Shown here in pieces: positions 47,176-56,257 of a stretch of 64,000 nt of DNA. Source of the stretch: Ectothiorhodospiraceae bacterium. Its GTDB lineage: Bacteria; Pseudomonadota; Gammaproteobacteria; Nitrococcales; Halorhodospiraceae. The stretch's first letter is position 1. Every line of letters begins with the position of its first letter. The stretch spans positions 39,324 through 103,323 of the forward strand of contig PUNM01000095.1 in the NCBI GenBank assembly GCA_003552625.1, given 5' to 3'. Position numbers and translations under genes: made by a program. The notes beneath the pieces were generated by a model that was not told the DNA's origin, did no database searches, and was given only the letters and a program-made list of their open reading frames with translations.

Positions 47176-49578
47176 ATGGGTAAAAGCCTCGTCATTGTCG
47201 AGTCGCCAGCCAAGGCGCGCACAATCAACAAGTACCTGGGCAACGACTACCAAGTCATGGCCTCCTACGGCCACGTCCGGGATCTTATCCCCAAGGAGGG
47301 CGCCGTCGATCCGGCCAGCGGCTTCGCCATGAAGTACGCGCCGATCGACAAGAACCAGAAGCATGTGGATGCGATTGCCAAGGCCGCACGCAAGGCCGAG
47401 GCCCTCTACCTGGCCACTGACCCGGACCGCGAGGGCGAGGCGATCTCCTGGCACCTGGTGGAGCTGCTCCGCGAGAAGGGCATCCTGGAGGACAAGCCGG
47501 TCTACCGGGTAGTCTTCCACGAGATCACCAAGGCCGCCATTCAGGGGGCGATGGAGCATCCGCGGGATATTTCCGCGGAGCTGGTCAACGCCCAGCAGGC
47601 GCGGCGCGCCCTGGACTACCTTGTCGGCTTCAACCTCTCGCCGCTGCTCTGGCGCAAGATCACGAGCGGTCTCTCCGCCGGACGGGTACAGAGCCCGGCT
47701 CTGCGCATGATCTGCGAGCGCGAGCGGGAGATCGAACAGTTCGAGCCGCAGGAGTACTGGACGGTCGAGGCCGACGCCGCCAAGGGCGAGCAACCCTTCA
47801 CCGGCAAGCTCAGCCAGTTCGACGGCGAGAAGGTCAAGCAGTTTACGATCACCTCGCAGGAGCGCGCGCAGCAGGTGGATGCCGCACTGCGTGAGAGCGC
47901 TCGCACCCAGGCGAAGGAGCACGTCCCCGGGCCGACCGAGGACGGTGACAAGGAGATCATCGGCGAGCTGCGCGTGGCCAGCGTCGAGCGCAAGCAGCGC
48001 CGCCGCAACCCGTCGGCGCCGTTTATCACCTCCACGCTGCAGCAGGAGGCCTCCCGCAAGCTCGGCTTCACGGCCAGCCGCACCATGCGGATCGCGCAGC
48101 AGCTCTACGAAGGGATCGATGTCGGTGAAGGCAGCGCCGTGGGCCTGATCACCTACATGCGGACGGACTCGGTCAGCCTCTCCCAGGAGGCTGTCGGAGA
48201 GATGCGGGAGGTGATCGCGGGGCGCTACGGCCCGGACAAGCTGCCCAAGCAGGCCCAGGTTTACAAGACACGCTCGAAGAACGCCCAGGAGGCCCACGAG
48301 GCCATCCGGCCGACCTCCGCGGCGCGCCACCCGGAAGAGATTCGCACCTACCTCAACGAGGAGCAGCGGAAGCTCTACGACCTGATCTGGAAGCGGGCGG
48401 TCGCTTCCCAGATGAAGCACGCCACCATCCATACAGTGGCCGTCGACCTGGCAGCGGACGAACAGGACCGGCACCTGTTCCGCGCCACCGGTTCCACCGT
48501 CGCGGATCCGGGCTTTATGGTGGTCTACCGCGAAGGCAATGATGAGGGCAAGGACGACTCCGGCGAGAAATTCCTGCCCGAGTTGGAAGAAGGGCAGCGG
48601 GTGGCGCTGTACGCGATCCGGCCCGAGCAGCACTTTACTGAACCGCCGCCGCGCTACACCGAGGCGAGCCTCGTGCGCGCCCTGGAGGAGTACGGCATCG
48701 GGCGACCCTCCACCTACGCTTCGATCATCTCCACCCTGCAGAACCGCAACTACGTGGAGATGGACGGCAAGCGATTCATCCCCACGGATATCGGCCGGGC
48801 CGTCAACAAGTTCCTGACCGACCACTTCGATCGTTACGTGGATTACGATTTCACCGCACGGCTCGAGGATGACCTCGACGCAATCTCCCGCGGGGAGCAG
48901 GACTGGGTGCCGGTGCTCGAGTCGTTCTGGGAGCCCTTCCGCGAGCGCGTCGAGGAGAAGAAGAACGTCTCCCGGGAGGAGGCGGTACAGGCCCGCGAGC
49001 TGGGAACCGACCCGAAGACCGGCAAGCCGGTCACCGTGCGCATCGGCCGCTACGGTCCATTCGCCCAGCTCGGCAGCCGCGACGACGATGAGAAACCGCG
49101 TTTCGCCGGCCTGCGCCCCGGGCAGAGCATCGACACAATCAGCCTGGAAGAGGCCCTTGAGCTCTTCAAGCTGCCCCGGGATATGGGCGAGACCGAGGAA
49201 GGGGAGGACGTCCAGGTCAACATTGGCCGCTTCGGCCCCTACGTGCGGTTCGGGAAGAAGTTCGTCTCCATCCCCAAGGACGAGGACCCGTACACCATCA
49301 CCAAGGAGCGGGCCCACGAGCTGGTGCGCGAGAAGAAACAGGCCGACGCCAACCGGATCATCCACGACTTCGGCGACGGGATCCAGATCCTGCGCGGGCG
49401 CTACGGCCCCTACATCACCAACGGCGAGAAGAACGCCCGTGTCCCCAAGGACCGAGAGCCGGACTCGCTCACCCACGAGGAGTGCCAGGAGCTGATCGCC
49501 AAGGCACCGGCACGCAAGGGCCGGCGGGGCGCCGCCAAGGGGCGCGGCACCCGCAGCCGCGCGACCACCTCCTCTTAG
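47176..49578 (+). CDS. topA: DNA topoisomerase I, short form without zinc fingers
   Basis: An 800-aa type IA topoisomerase that relaxes negative supercoils. The Toprim start MGKSLVIVESPAKARTINKYL, TDPDREGEAISWHL (DxD metal site), SAGRVQSPALRMI, the catalytic Tyr region GLITYMRTDSVSLS and GIGRPSTYASII are present. The C-terminus has three Toprim_C repeats (GRYGPFAQLG, GRFGPYVRFGKKFVSIPKDEDP, GRYGPYITNG) and a basic Arg/Lys tail. The C4 zinc ribbons of E. coli TopA (865 aa) are absent. The ATG at 47176 starts the conserved N-terminus; an upstream start at 47134 is rejected. Confidence 0.96.
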   Translation: MGKSLVIVESPAKARTINKYLGNDYQVMASYGHVRDLIPKEGAVDPASGFAMKYAPIDKNQKHVDAIAKAARKAEALYLATDPDREGEAISWHLVELLREKGILEDKPVYRVVFHEITKAAIQGAMEHPRDISAELVNAQQARRALDYLVGFNLSPLLWRKITSGLSAGRVQSPALRMICEREREIEQFEPQEYWTVEADAAKGEQPFTGKLSQFDGEKVKQFTITSQERAQQVDAALRESARTQAKEHVPGPTEDGDKEIIGELRVASVERKQRRRNPSAPFITSTLQQEASRKLGFTASRTMRIAQQLYEGIDVGEGSAVGLITYMRTDSVSLSQEAVGEMREVIAGRYGPDKLPKQAQVYKTRSKNAQEAHEAIRPTSAARHPEEIRTYLNEEQRKLYDLIWKRAVASQMKHATIHTVAVDLAADEQDRHLFRATGSTVADPGFMVVYREGNDEGKDDSGEKFLPELEEGQRVALYAIRPEQHFTEPPPRYTEASLVRALEEYGIGRPSTYASIISTLQNRNYVEMDGKRFIPTDIGRAVNKFLTDHFDRYVDYDFTARLEDDLDAISRGEQDWVPVLESFWEPFRERVEEKKNVSREEAVQARELGTDPKTGKPVTVRIGRYGPFAQLGSRDDDEKPRFAGLRPGQSIDTISLEEALELFKLPRDMGETEEGEDVQVNIGRFGPYVRFGKKFVSIPKDEDPYTITKERAHELVREKKQADANRIIHDFGDGIQILRGRYGPYITNGEKNARVPKDREPDSLTHEECQELIAKAPARKGRRGAAKGRGTRSRATTSS

Positions 49579-49599
49579 CAGGCGGTCGCTGGAAGACGC

Positions 49600-50631
49600 T
49601 CAGGCCACCGGGCCCACCTCCGGCGCGGCCAGGTCGGCCAGCGGCCAGCGCGGACGCACCGTGAAGTCCAGATCGTCGCGGTCGCCGAGGCGCAGACGCT
49701 GGTAGCCGGCGTAGGCGATCATGGCCGCGTTGTCGGTACACAGCTCCAGGCGCGGGTAATGGGTCGAGAAGCCCCGTGCCTGCCCCTCCTCGGAGAGCCG
49801 GGCACGCAGCCGCTGGTTGGCGCCAACCCCGCCCGACACGACCAGCCGCTGCACGCCGGTCTGCTCGATGGCCCGCCGGCACTTGATCGCCAGCGTATCC
49901 ACGACTGCTTCCTGGAAGCCGCAGGCAATGTCTGCCCGCGCCTGAGCATCCGGGCCGGCCTCCCGCACCGCCTGCAAAACGGCCGTTTTCAGCCCGCTGA
50001 AACTAAAATCCAACCCCGGACGGTCGGTCATCGGCCGCGGCAGCCGAACCAGCCCGGGGCGACCCTGCTCAGCAAGCCGGGCGATGGAAGGCCCTCCGGG
50101 GTATGGGAGCTCCAGAAGCCGGGCGGTCTTGTCGAAAGCCTCACCGGCGGCGTCATCCACGGACTCGCCGAGAACGCGGTAGCGCCCCACCCCGGCCACC
50201 TGGACGAGCATTGTATGGCCACCGGAGACCAATAGTGCGACGAAAGGCGTGGCTGGCGGGTTCGGCTCCAGCATCGGGGCCAGCAGGTGCCCCTCCATAT
50301 GGTGCACGCCAAGCGCCGGCAGCCCCCTCGCCCAGGCGAAGCTGCGGGCGAAGGCAGCCCCCACCATCAGCGCCCCGGGCAACCCCGGTCCGCGCGTCCA
50401 GGCAACGCCGTCGAGATCGGCCGGGGTTAGCGCTGCATCCCGGAGCAGGCCCGCAACCAGCCCCGGAAGCTTGCGGACGTGATCCCGGGACGCCAATTCC
50501 GGCACCACCCCGCCGTAAGCGGCGTGATCCGCCACCTGGCTGTGGATGACGTGGGCGATCAAGCCACGGTCTCCGTGGTAGAGCGCAGCGGCGGTCTCGT
50601 CACAGGATGTCTCGACCCCGAGAATCAGCAC
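49600..50631 (-). CDS. tsaD: tRNA N6-threonylcarbamoyladenosine biosynthesis protein TsaD
   Basis: A 343-aa ASKHA-fold enzyme that transfers threonylcarbamoyl to A37 of ANN-decoding tRNAs. It has [14 protein letters not shown], the metal-binding His pair in [12 protein letters not shown] (near residue 110), [22 protein letters not shown] and the C-terminal metal Asp in [12 protein letters not shown]. The start is GTG at 50631, 7 nt after tsaC on the same strand, so both t6A genes are together. It is convergent with topA, with a 21-nt gap and no clear terminator. Confidence 0.96.
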   Translation of the reverse strand: MLILGVETSCDETAAALYHGDRGLIAHVIHSQVADHAAYGGVVPELASRDHVRKLPGLVAGLLRDAALTPADLDGVAWTRGPGLPGALMVGAAFARSFAWARGLPALGVHHMEGHLLAPMLEPNPPATPFVALLVSGGHTMLVQVAGVGRYRVLGESVDDAAGEAFDKTARLLELPYPGGPSIARLAEQGRPGLVRLPRPMTDRPGLDFSFSGLKTAVLQAVREAGPDAQARADIACGFQEAVVDTLAIKCRRAIEQTGVQRLVVSGGVGANQRLRARLSEEGQARGFSTHYPRLELCTDNAAMIAYAGYQRLRLGDRDDLDFTVRPRWPLADLAAPEVGPVA

Positions 50632-50638
50632 GGTGCAG

Positions 50639-51205
50639 TCAGCTCCTCAGATAGGCTCCGGTCCGCCCGTCCCGGATGGGAGTGGGCCGCTGCAGCGCTC
50701 CGACCGCGCCCGGCACCAGCGCATCGATGGTCGTGCCGAAGCAGCGGCGCACTGCCGAGGCGCTGCGCGCCGGCCGGCCGCAGCGGCGATTGGCACTGGT
50801 CGATACCAGCGGCCCACCCCACGCGTTACAGAGCGCGGCGGCCACCGGGTGAGCTGTCACCCGGACCGCCACCGAACGCCGCCCCCCGGTCACCCACGCA
50901 GGCGCCTGCGGGGCGGCCGGGAGCACCCAGGTCACCGGGCCAGGCCAGCTACTGCGGATGGCGTCGGCCTGCTCGGCCGGCAACGGCTCAAGCAGCGGCG
51001 TCAATTGCTCCGCAGTGGCGGCGATGAGGATCAGCCCCTGCGCCCGGCGCCGACGCTTGAGCTCCAGCAGGCGATCCACCGCGGCCTCGTTCCACGGGTC
51101 ACAGCCGAGCCCCCAGACCGCCTCCGTCGGATAGGCAACAACACCCCCGCCGCGCAGGCAGCGCGCAGCCAAGCCCAACCGGAAGTCACTGACGGTGGTG
51201 CTCAT
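50639..51205 (-). CDS. tsaC: Threonylcarbamoyl-AMP synthase (YrdC/TsaC)
   Basis: A 188-aa YrdC-domain enzyme that makes threonylcarbamoyl-AMP from Thr, bicarbonate and ATP for TsaD. Visible: [19 protein letters not shown], the basic [33 protein letters not shown] and [13 protein letters not shown]. It is the short TsaC form without the C-terminal Sua5 domain. The ATG overlaps the plsY stop (ATGA). Confidence 0.95.
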   Translation of the reverse strand: MSTTVSDFRLGLAARCLRGGGVVAYPTEAVWGLGCDPWNEAAVDRLLELKRRRRAQGLILIAATAEQLTPLLEPLPAEQADAIRSSWPGPVTWVLPAAPQAPAWVTGGRRSVAVRVTAHPVAAALCNAWGGPLVSTSANRRCGRPARSASAVRRCFGTTIDALVPGAVGALQRPTPIRDGRTGAYLRS

Positions 51206-51795
51206 GAATCGGAGGAACCGATCTGGTTCTCCTCACCCGTAGCGAGGCGCACGATGTTCTCCCGGTGACGCCAGATGATGGCCACGGTCAGCAGCGCCGT
51301 AGCGGCGGTGAGAACCGGGGAATCCGCCAACCAGAGCACGTAGATGGGCGCCATGGCGAAGGCGACCACGGCGGCCAGCGAGGAGTAGCGAAAGGCGCCG
51401 GCAATCGCCAGCCACGTCACGGCGGTGGCAGCTAGGGCCATAGGGGACCAGGCGAGGATCACCCCCAGGCCGGTGGCGACGCCCTTGCCCCCCTGAAAAC
51501 GGAAGAAAACCGGGAAAAGATGCCCGAAGAAGGCGGCCAGGCCCGACGCCGCCGCGACCACCGGGTCCCGCGTCACCAGCCAGGCAAGCGCAACGGGCAA
51601 CGTTCCCTTCACCCAGTCACCGACCAGGGTGATGGCGGCCGGCCCTTTGCCGGCAAGACGCAGGACGTTGGTCGCACCCGGGTTACCCGAGCCGCCTTGC
51701 CGCGGGTCTCCCAACTTGAGCACGCGGCAGACCACGATCGCCGATGAGACGGAGCCCACCAGATAAGCAAAGATGACGAGGGCGATATCGAACAT
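51202..51795 (-). CDS. plsY: Glycerol-3-phosphate acyltransferase PlsY
   Basis: A 197-aa membrane enzyme that uses acyl-phosphate to acylate glycerol-3-phosphate, the first step of phospholipid synthesis. It has five predicted membrane spans and the three conserved loops: GDPRQGGSGNPGATNVLR (phosphate-binding), HLFPVFFRFQGGKGVATGLG and RHRENIVRLATGEENQIG near the end. The arrangement plsY-tsaC-tsaD is a translation/lipid housekeeping block. Divergent from midA. Confidence 0.95.
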   Translation of the reverse strand: MFDIALVIFAYLVGSVSSAIVVCRVLKLGDPRQGGSGNPGATNVLRLAGKGPAAITLVGDWVKGTLPVALAWLVTRDPVVAAASGLAAFFGHLFPVFFRFQGGKGVATGLGVILAWSPMALAATAVTWLAIAGAFRYSSLAAVVAFAMAPIYVLWLADSPVLTAATALLTVAIIWRHRENIVRLATGEENQIGSSDS

Positions 51796-51859
51796 ACCGT
51801 TGATCCCAGCCGTTGCGGCCTCCTGCGTGCATTGAGGCCGTCACAATCCCACTTGTCAG

Positions 51860-51873
51860 GTTGCCATTGCAAC
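51860..51873. promoter_or_regulatory. Short palindrome in the plsY-midA divergent region
   Basis: GTTGC-CATT-GCAAC, extendable to eight pairs with one G-U, sits 15 nt before the midA ATG. It could be an operator or RNA hairpin affecting start access. Function unknown. Confidence 0.25.
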
Positions 51874-51887
51874 TTGAAACTTGCCGC

Positions 51888-53072
51888 ATGAGCGAACCGA
51901 TGACTACCCCGCAGCCTGACCCCGACGCCCTGGCACACAGTCAGCAGCTCGTCGCGCTACTGCAGCAGGCGATCGGCGCGGCCGGGGGCGCAATCCCCTT
52001 CGAGGCCTTTATGGAGCGAGCTCTCTACGAGCCCGGCCTCGGCTACTATCGCGCCGGTGCGCGGCGTTTCGGAGCAGGGGGCGACTTCGCCACCGCCCCG
52101 GAGTTCAGCCCGCTTTTCGGCCGCACCCTGGCCCGTCAAGCCGCGGAGTGCCTCGCTGCCCTCGGCGGCGGCGAAATCATCGAACTCGGCCCCGGGACCG
52201 GCCGTCTAGCCGTGACGGCCCTGGCGGAACTCGAGGCCCTCGGCCACCTTCCGCAGCGCTGGCGCATGCTGGAGGTCAGCGCCGCACTGCGCCAGGAGCA
52301 GGAGACGCTGATCCGCCAGGAACTCCCGCATCTGCTCGATCGCGTGGAGTGGCTGGACGCCCTGCCGGAAGATGCCCCGGCGGCGGTATGGATCGCCAAC
52401 GAGGTCCTCGATGCTCTGCCGGTCCGGCGGTTCGTCAAGCGTGACGGCAGCATCCGTGAACTCGGCGTCTGCGCCCCGGCGGACCAATTCCAGTGGACCG
52501 AGATGCCGCCCGCCCCAGAGCTTGAGACCGCCGTGGCGGGGATCGAGCAGCGCCTCGGCGAACCGTTGCCGGAAGGCTACACCTCGGAGGTCTGCACACG
52601 CCTGCCGGCGTTCCTGGAGGGCCTGAGTGCAGCCCTGGATCGCGGCGTAATGTTCTGGATCGACTACGGCTACCCGCTGCGGGAATACTACCTGCCGGAG
52701 CGTACCCGCGGCACCCTCGTCTGCCACTACCGCCACCGGGCCCATGACGACCCCTTCTTCCACCCCGGCCTACAGGATATCACCGCTTTCGTGGACTTCA
52801 CGGCCGTCGCCGATGCCGGCCTGGCCGCCGGGCTGGAGGTGCTCGGGTACACGGCACAGGGGCCGTTCCTGATCGGTGCCGGTCTGGCGGAATGCGCCGA
52901 AGCGGCCATGGCCGGTGCCGGAGAGGCCGAGCATGTCGCCTGGGCCAATCAGGTTCACCGGCTCACCCATCCCGGCGATATGGGCGAACGCTTCAAGGTC
53001 ATGGCGCTCGGACGCGGCTACGAGGCGCCTCTGAGCGGCTTTGCCCTGGCCGACCGGCGCGGCACCCTCTAG
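51888..53072 (+). CDS. MidA/NDUFAF7-type SAM-dependent methyltransferase
   Basis: A 394-aa protein of the DUF185 family, homologous to mitochondrial NDUFAF7, which methylates an Arg of complex I. It contains GAIPFEAFMERALYEPGLGYY, GGDFATAPEFSPLFG, the SAM loop IIELGPGTGRLAVTAL, ANEVLDALPVRRF and WIDYGYPLREYY. The bacterial substrate is unknown. No Shine-Dalgarno lies before the ATG at 51888, which starts the conserved region. Its TAG shares a CTAG with the stop of the convergent cca gene. Confidence 0.9.
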   Translation: MSEPMTTPQPDPDALAHSQQLVALLQQAIGAAGGAIPFEAFMERALYEPGLGYYRAGARRFGAGGDFATAPEFSPLFGRTLARQAAECLAALGGGEIIELGPGTGRLAVTALAELEALGHLPQRWRMLEVSAALRQEQETLIRQELPHLLDRVEWLDALPEDAPAAVWIANEVLDALPVRRFVKRDGSIRELGVCAPADQFQWTEMPPAPELETAVAGIEQRLGEPLPEGYTSEVCTRLPAFLEGLSAALDRGVMFWIDYGYPLREYYLPERTRGTLVCHYRHRAHDDPFFHPGLQDITAFVDFTAVADAGLAAGLEVLGYTAQGPFLIGAGLAECAEAAMAGAGEAEHVAWANQVHRLTHPGDMGERFKVMALGRGYEAPLSGFALADRRGTL

Positions 53073-54322
53073 TCGCCAGCCGGGGTGCCCGATGACCCTC
53101 GGCCCCGGCCCAGCGCGGTAGCGACCGCCCGACACCGCGCTTCGCGCACGGCCCGGCCGACCTCCGGCCCCTGGAGGCCCTGTGCCACGAACGGGCGGGC
53201 GGTGACGTCGGCCGCGGCAGCGAGTGCCCGACGGAACTGCTCACCCTGCGGCCAGGCTGCACGCTCCTGGCCGTGCCGGCCACGAAAATCCGCTTCACAG
53301 GCAACCAGGAAAGGCTCCAGTCGTTCGGGGCGTCGAAAGAGGTCCAGCGCCTCGAAAAGGTCCACCACCGTGCGCGGCCGAAGCCGCTCCAGCCGCTGGA
53401 CGTGCATATGGTAGCGGGTCACGAGCCGGGCCATGTCCCGACAGGCACGGGGGACGCGCAGGCGGGTGCAGACCGCCTCGACGGGCTCCAGGCCCCGCGC
53501 CTCGTGGCCGGGATGGCGGGGCAGATCGTGCTCCGGCGTCAGGGCCTTGCCAAGATCGTGCACCAGAGCAGCGAAGCGCGCCTCCAGCGGGGCATCGAGC
53601 CACGCTGCCGCGTCCAGAACCATCAGGGTATGGGTCCCGGCGTCGCCTTCCGGGTGGTACTCCGGCCTCTGGGGCACGCCGAAGAGAGCCTCCACTTCCG
53701 GGAGCACTCGCTCCAGCGCCCCACAGGCCCGCAGGACTTCGATCATGCGTCGCGGGGCGGGCTCCATCAAACCCCGCGAGAGCTCTTGCCAGACCCGTTC
53801 CGGGACGAGGGCATCGACTTCACCGGCCCCGACCATGCGGCGGCAGAGCTCTAGGGTCTCCTCAGCCACCTCGAACCCGTCCTCGGCAAAACGGGCGGCG
53901 AAACGCGCCAGGCGCAGGATCCGGACCGGATCCTCCGCGAAGGCCTCGGTGACATGGCGGAGCCGGCGCGCCTGGAGATCAGCGTAGCCGCCGTAGGGAT
54001 CCACCAGACGCCCCGCGGCGTCCTCGGCCATGGCGTTGATCGTCAGATCCCGCCGCGCCAGGTCGTCCTCGAGGGTCACGTCCGGAGCGGCATGGAACGC
54101 GAAGCCGTGGTACCCCCTGGCCGTCTTGCGCTCCGTGCGTGCCAGTGCGTACTCCTCGCCGGTCTCGGGATGGAGGAAGACCGGGAATTCCTTGCCCACT
54201 GGCCGATAGCCGGCCTCCACCATGGACTCCGGTGTTGCGCCGACCACCACCCAGTCGGTCTCCGTAACGGGCCGCCCGAGCAGGGCGTCACGCACCGCGC
54301 CGCCGACGCGATAGCACTCCAC
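53069..54322 (-). CDS. cca: CCA-adding tRNA nucleotidyltransferase with HD domain
   Basis: A 417-aa class II nucleotidyltransferase that adds or repairs the CCA end of tRNA. The catalytic start YRVGGAVRDALLGRPVTETDWVVVG has the GGxxR and DxD motifs, ARRDLTINAMAEDA is motif B, and DPVRILRLARFAARF continues the core. A C-terminal HD phosphohydrolase domain is present (TLMVLDAAAWL...ALVHDLGK), giving the multifunctional form seen in gammaproteobacteria. The start is GTG at 54322. The gene follows the epimerase-like gene by 2 nt. Confidence 0.95.
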   Translation of the reverse strand: MECYRVGGAVRDALLGRPVTETDWVVVGATPESMVEAGYRPVGKEFPVFLHPETGEEYALARTERKTARGYHGFAFHAAPDVTLEDDLARRDLTINAMAEDAAGRLVDPYGGYADLQARRLRHVTEAFAEDPVRILRLARFAARFAEDGFEVAEETLELCRRMVGAGEVDALVPERVWQELSRGLMEPAPRRMIEVLRACGALERVLPEVEALFGVPQRPEYHPEGDAGTHTLMVLDAAAWLDAPLEARFAALVHDLGKALTPEHDLPRHPGHEARGLEPVEAVCTRLRVPRACRDMARLVTRYHMHVQRLERLRPRTVVDLFEALDLFRRPERLEPFLVACEADFRGRHGQERAAWPQGEQFRRALAAAADVTARPFVAQGLQGPEVGRAVREARCRAVATALGRGRGSSGTPAGD

Positions 54323-54324
54323 GG

Positions 54325-55287
54325 TTACCGACCCGCAGTCCGACGCGAATCCTGGTAGTGATCCTGACGCCCGGCGAAGCCGAGGTAGGTCGGCGCCACC
54401 GCCTCCAATGGAGTGGGCACGATCCCCAGCCGGGCGAGGCCGTCCTCGCTGCAGCAGTTTGGAACCGTGGCCGAGCGGTAGTTATCGAGGGTATAGGGCC
54501 GGCCCGGAAGGCGCTGGAAAATCCGCCCCTGAAGCTGCGACATGCGGTCCGAAAGACCGATGACGCGGCGGCGAAGCCCGCGCAGCTCGGCGACGTATTC
54601 CACCAGATCCCGCAACGTGTAGACCTGAGGGCCGCAGAGCTCGATGGATTGACCCCGCGTGGAGGCATCGTCGAGCCCGCGCATGAAGGCCCCCGCCACG
54701 TCGCCGACGTAGACCGGCTGGAAACGCGCTTCCGGGGTCGGCAGGAAGAAGAGCCCGGGCGACAGCTTGAGCAGTGTCGCGAATCGATTCAGGAAGTTGT
54801 CGCCGGGACCAAAGATCACGGAGGGCCGGAATGCAGTCACCGCAACCCGGGCGGGGTCAGCCTCGAGAACGGCCCGCTCCCCTTCGCCCTTGGTTTGTTG
54901 GTAGAGGCTCGGCCCGTCGGGGTCGGCGCCGAGGGCGCTCATGTGCAGATACCGGGGCACGCCGGCGCGCCGACAGGCCGATACGATGCGCCGGGGCAGG
55001 TCCACATGCACGTGGCGAAAGGCATCGCCCGGGGGCCCGCCGAGTTCGTTGAGGATCCCGGCGAGATTGACCACCGCATGGCAGCCATCGAAGTGGCGGA
55101 CCAGCTCGCGCTCGTCGTGCACATCCGCCTCGATCAGGCGCAGGGTGGGCACGACCAGCAAATCACGCCCGAGCTGACGGCGCCGGACCAGGACCCGGAC
55201 GCGGTATCCGGCGGCACCGAGCCGGTTGGCGAGGTGGATCCCGACGAACCCGGTACCGCCGATCATGCAGATGGTCTTGGGCTCCAT
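54325..55287 (-). CDS. NAD(P)-binding epimerase-like protein, NDUFA9 family
   Basis: A 320-aa short-chain-dehydrogenase-like protein. The nucleotide-binding loop is ICMIGGTGFVGIHLANRL, followed by LIEADVHDERELVRHFDGCHAVVNLAGIL and the YxxxK-type motif YQQTKGEGERAV. It resembles the complex-I NDUFA9 and NAD-dependent epimerase/dehydratase group; the catalytic Tyr-Lys pair seems present. Substrate unknown. ATG at 55287 is used because AGGAGAG precedes it and it starts the Rossmann fold; the longer frame has an unconserved leader. Co-directional with cca. Confidence 0.84.
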   Translation of the reverse strand: MEPKTICMIGGTGFVGIHLANRLGAAGYRVRVLVRRRQLGRDLLVVPTLRLIEADVHDERELVRHFDGCHAVVNLAGILNELGGPPGDAFRHVHVDLPRRIVSACRRAGVPRYLHMSALGADPDGPSLYQQTKGEGERAVLEADPARVAVTAFRPSVIFGPGDNFLNRFATLLKLSPGLFFLPTPEARFQPVYVGDVAGAFMRGLDDASTRGQSIELCGPQVYTLRDLVEYVAELRGLRRRVIGLSDRMSQLQGRIFQRLPGRPYTLDNYRSATVPNCCSEDGLARLGIVPTPLEAVAPTYLGFAGRQDHYQDSRRTAGR

Positions 55288-55405
55288 GGCTCTCTCCTGG
55301 GCCTGTCCAATTCGGTGACGGCGGATACCGTGGCTTTTTCTGCGGCAGTTTTCAACTTGAGCGGCGCCCCTTGCAATCGCGCCATGCCCCCCGGAAACTC
55401 CCAGC

Positions 55406-56191
55406 GTGCTTGATCTGACCATCTACCTCTTCGCTGGTGCCGTTGCCGGACTGACGGCCGGCCTTTTTGGAGTCGGCGGCGGCCTGGTGGTCGTGCCGGT
55501 CCTGCTGCTCGTCTTTGCCGTCCAGGGCGTTGAGCCGACGGTGGCGACCCACCTGGCCATCGGCACGTCGATGGCGACGGTGCTCATCACCGGTGCGAGC
55601 TCAGCCTACAGCCACTACCGCCTGGGGGCCGTGGACTTTCCGGTCTTCCTTCGCCTTGCCGCCGGCATGGCCCTAGGCGGAATCATCGGGGCACTGGCCG
55701 CGGGGCTGCTCCCCGGCGACACCCTGCAGCGCATCTTCGGCCTCTTTCTCTTTTCCGTGTCCGCCTATCTGCTCTCGGGATGGCAACCGCCACGGCAGGA
55801 TCGCCGGGGTAACGGCGACCTGCCGGTGGCAGGCACGGCGATCGGTACCCTTTCAGGGATGATGGGCGTCAGCGGCGGTACCATGACCGTGCCCTACCTG
55901 GTCTGGCGGGGGCTGCTCATGCACCGGGCGGTCGGCACGTCGGCGCTGGGTGCGCTGCCGCTCGGGCTTGTCGGTACGGCCACGTACCTGGCCGTGGGCT
56001 GGGGTCATCCGGACCTTCCCGGCAAAGCCACGGGCTACGTCTACTGGCCGGCATTCTTCGGGATCGTCGCCGCCAGCGCCGTCGTCTCGCGTTACGCGGC
56101 CCGCCTCGCCCACCGGGTTCCGGCCCGGCGGCTTCGTCAGCTCTTCGCCGGCTTTCTGATGCTGGTGGCCTTACGACTGCTTCTGACCTAG
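55406..56191 (+). CDS. TauE/SafE-family sulfite/organosulfonate exporter-like permease
   Basis: A 261-aa protein with about eight membrane segments in two repeats, each beginning with a glycine-rich loop: GLTAGLFGVGGGLVVVPVLL and GTLSGMMGVSGGTMTVPYL. This is the TauE/SafE pattern. Members move sulfite, sulfoacetate or other anions, so the substrate cannot be named. Start is GTG at 55406. It is divergent from the epimerase-like gene and 66 nt before the EAL gene. Confidence 0.88.
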   Translation: MLDLTIYLFAGAVAGLTAGLFGVGGGLVVVPVLLLVFAVQGVEPTVATHLAIGTSMATVLITGASSAYSHYRLGAVDFPVFLRLAAGMALGGIIGALAAGLLPGDTLQRIFGLFLFSVSAYLLSGWQPPRQDRRGNGDLPVAGTAIGTLSGMMGVSGGTMTVPYLVWRGLLMHRAVGTSALGALPLGLVGTATYLAVGWGHPDLPGKATGYVYWPAFFGIVAASAVVSRYAARLAHRVPARRLRQLFAGFLMLVALRLLLT

Positions 56192-56257
56192 TCGCTTTCT
56201 CGAATACGCCGGGGACCGTAGAATACGAACGCCCTGCGCGACCCCCAGAGGTGATGG

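Noticed and set aside
46339..49476. A 1045-codon open frame on the minus strand opposite dprA, smg and topA
   Set aside because: It is the antisense shadow of high-GC coding sequence; the product is low-complexity with no family features, while the plus-strand genes are clear.
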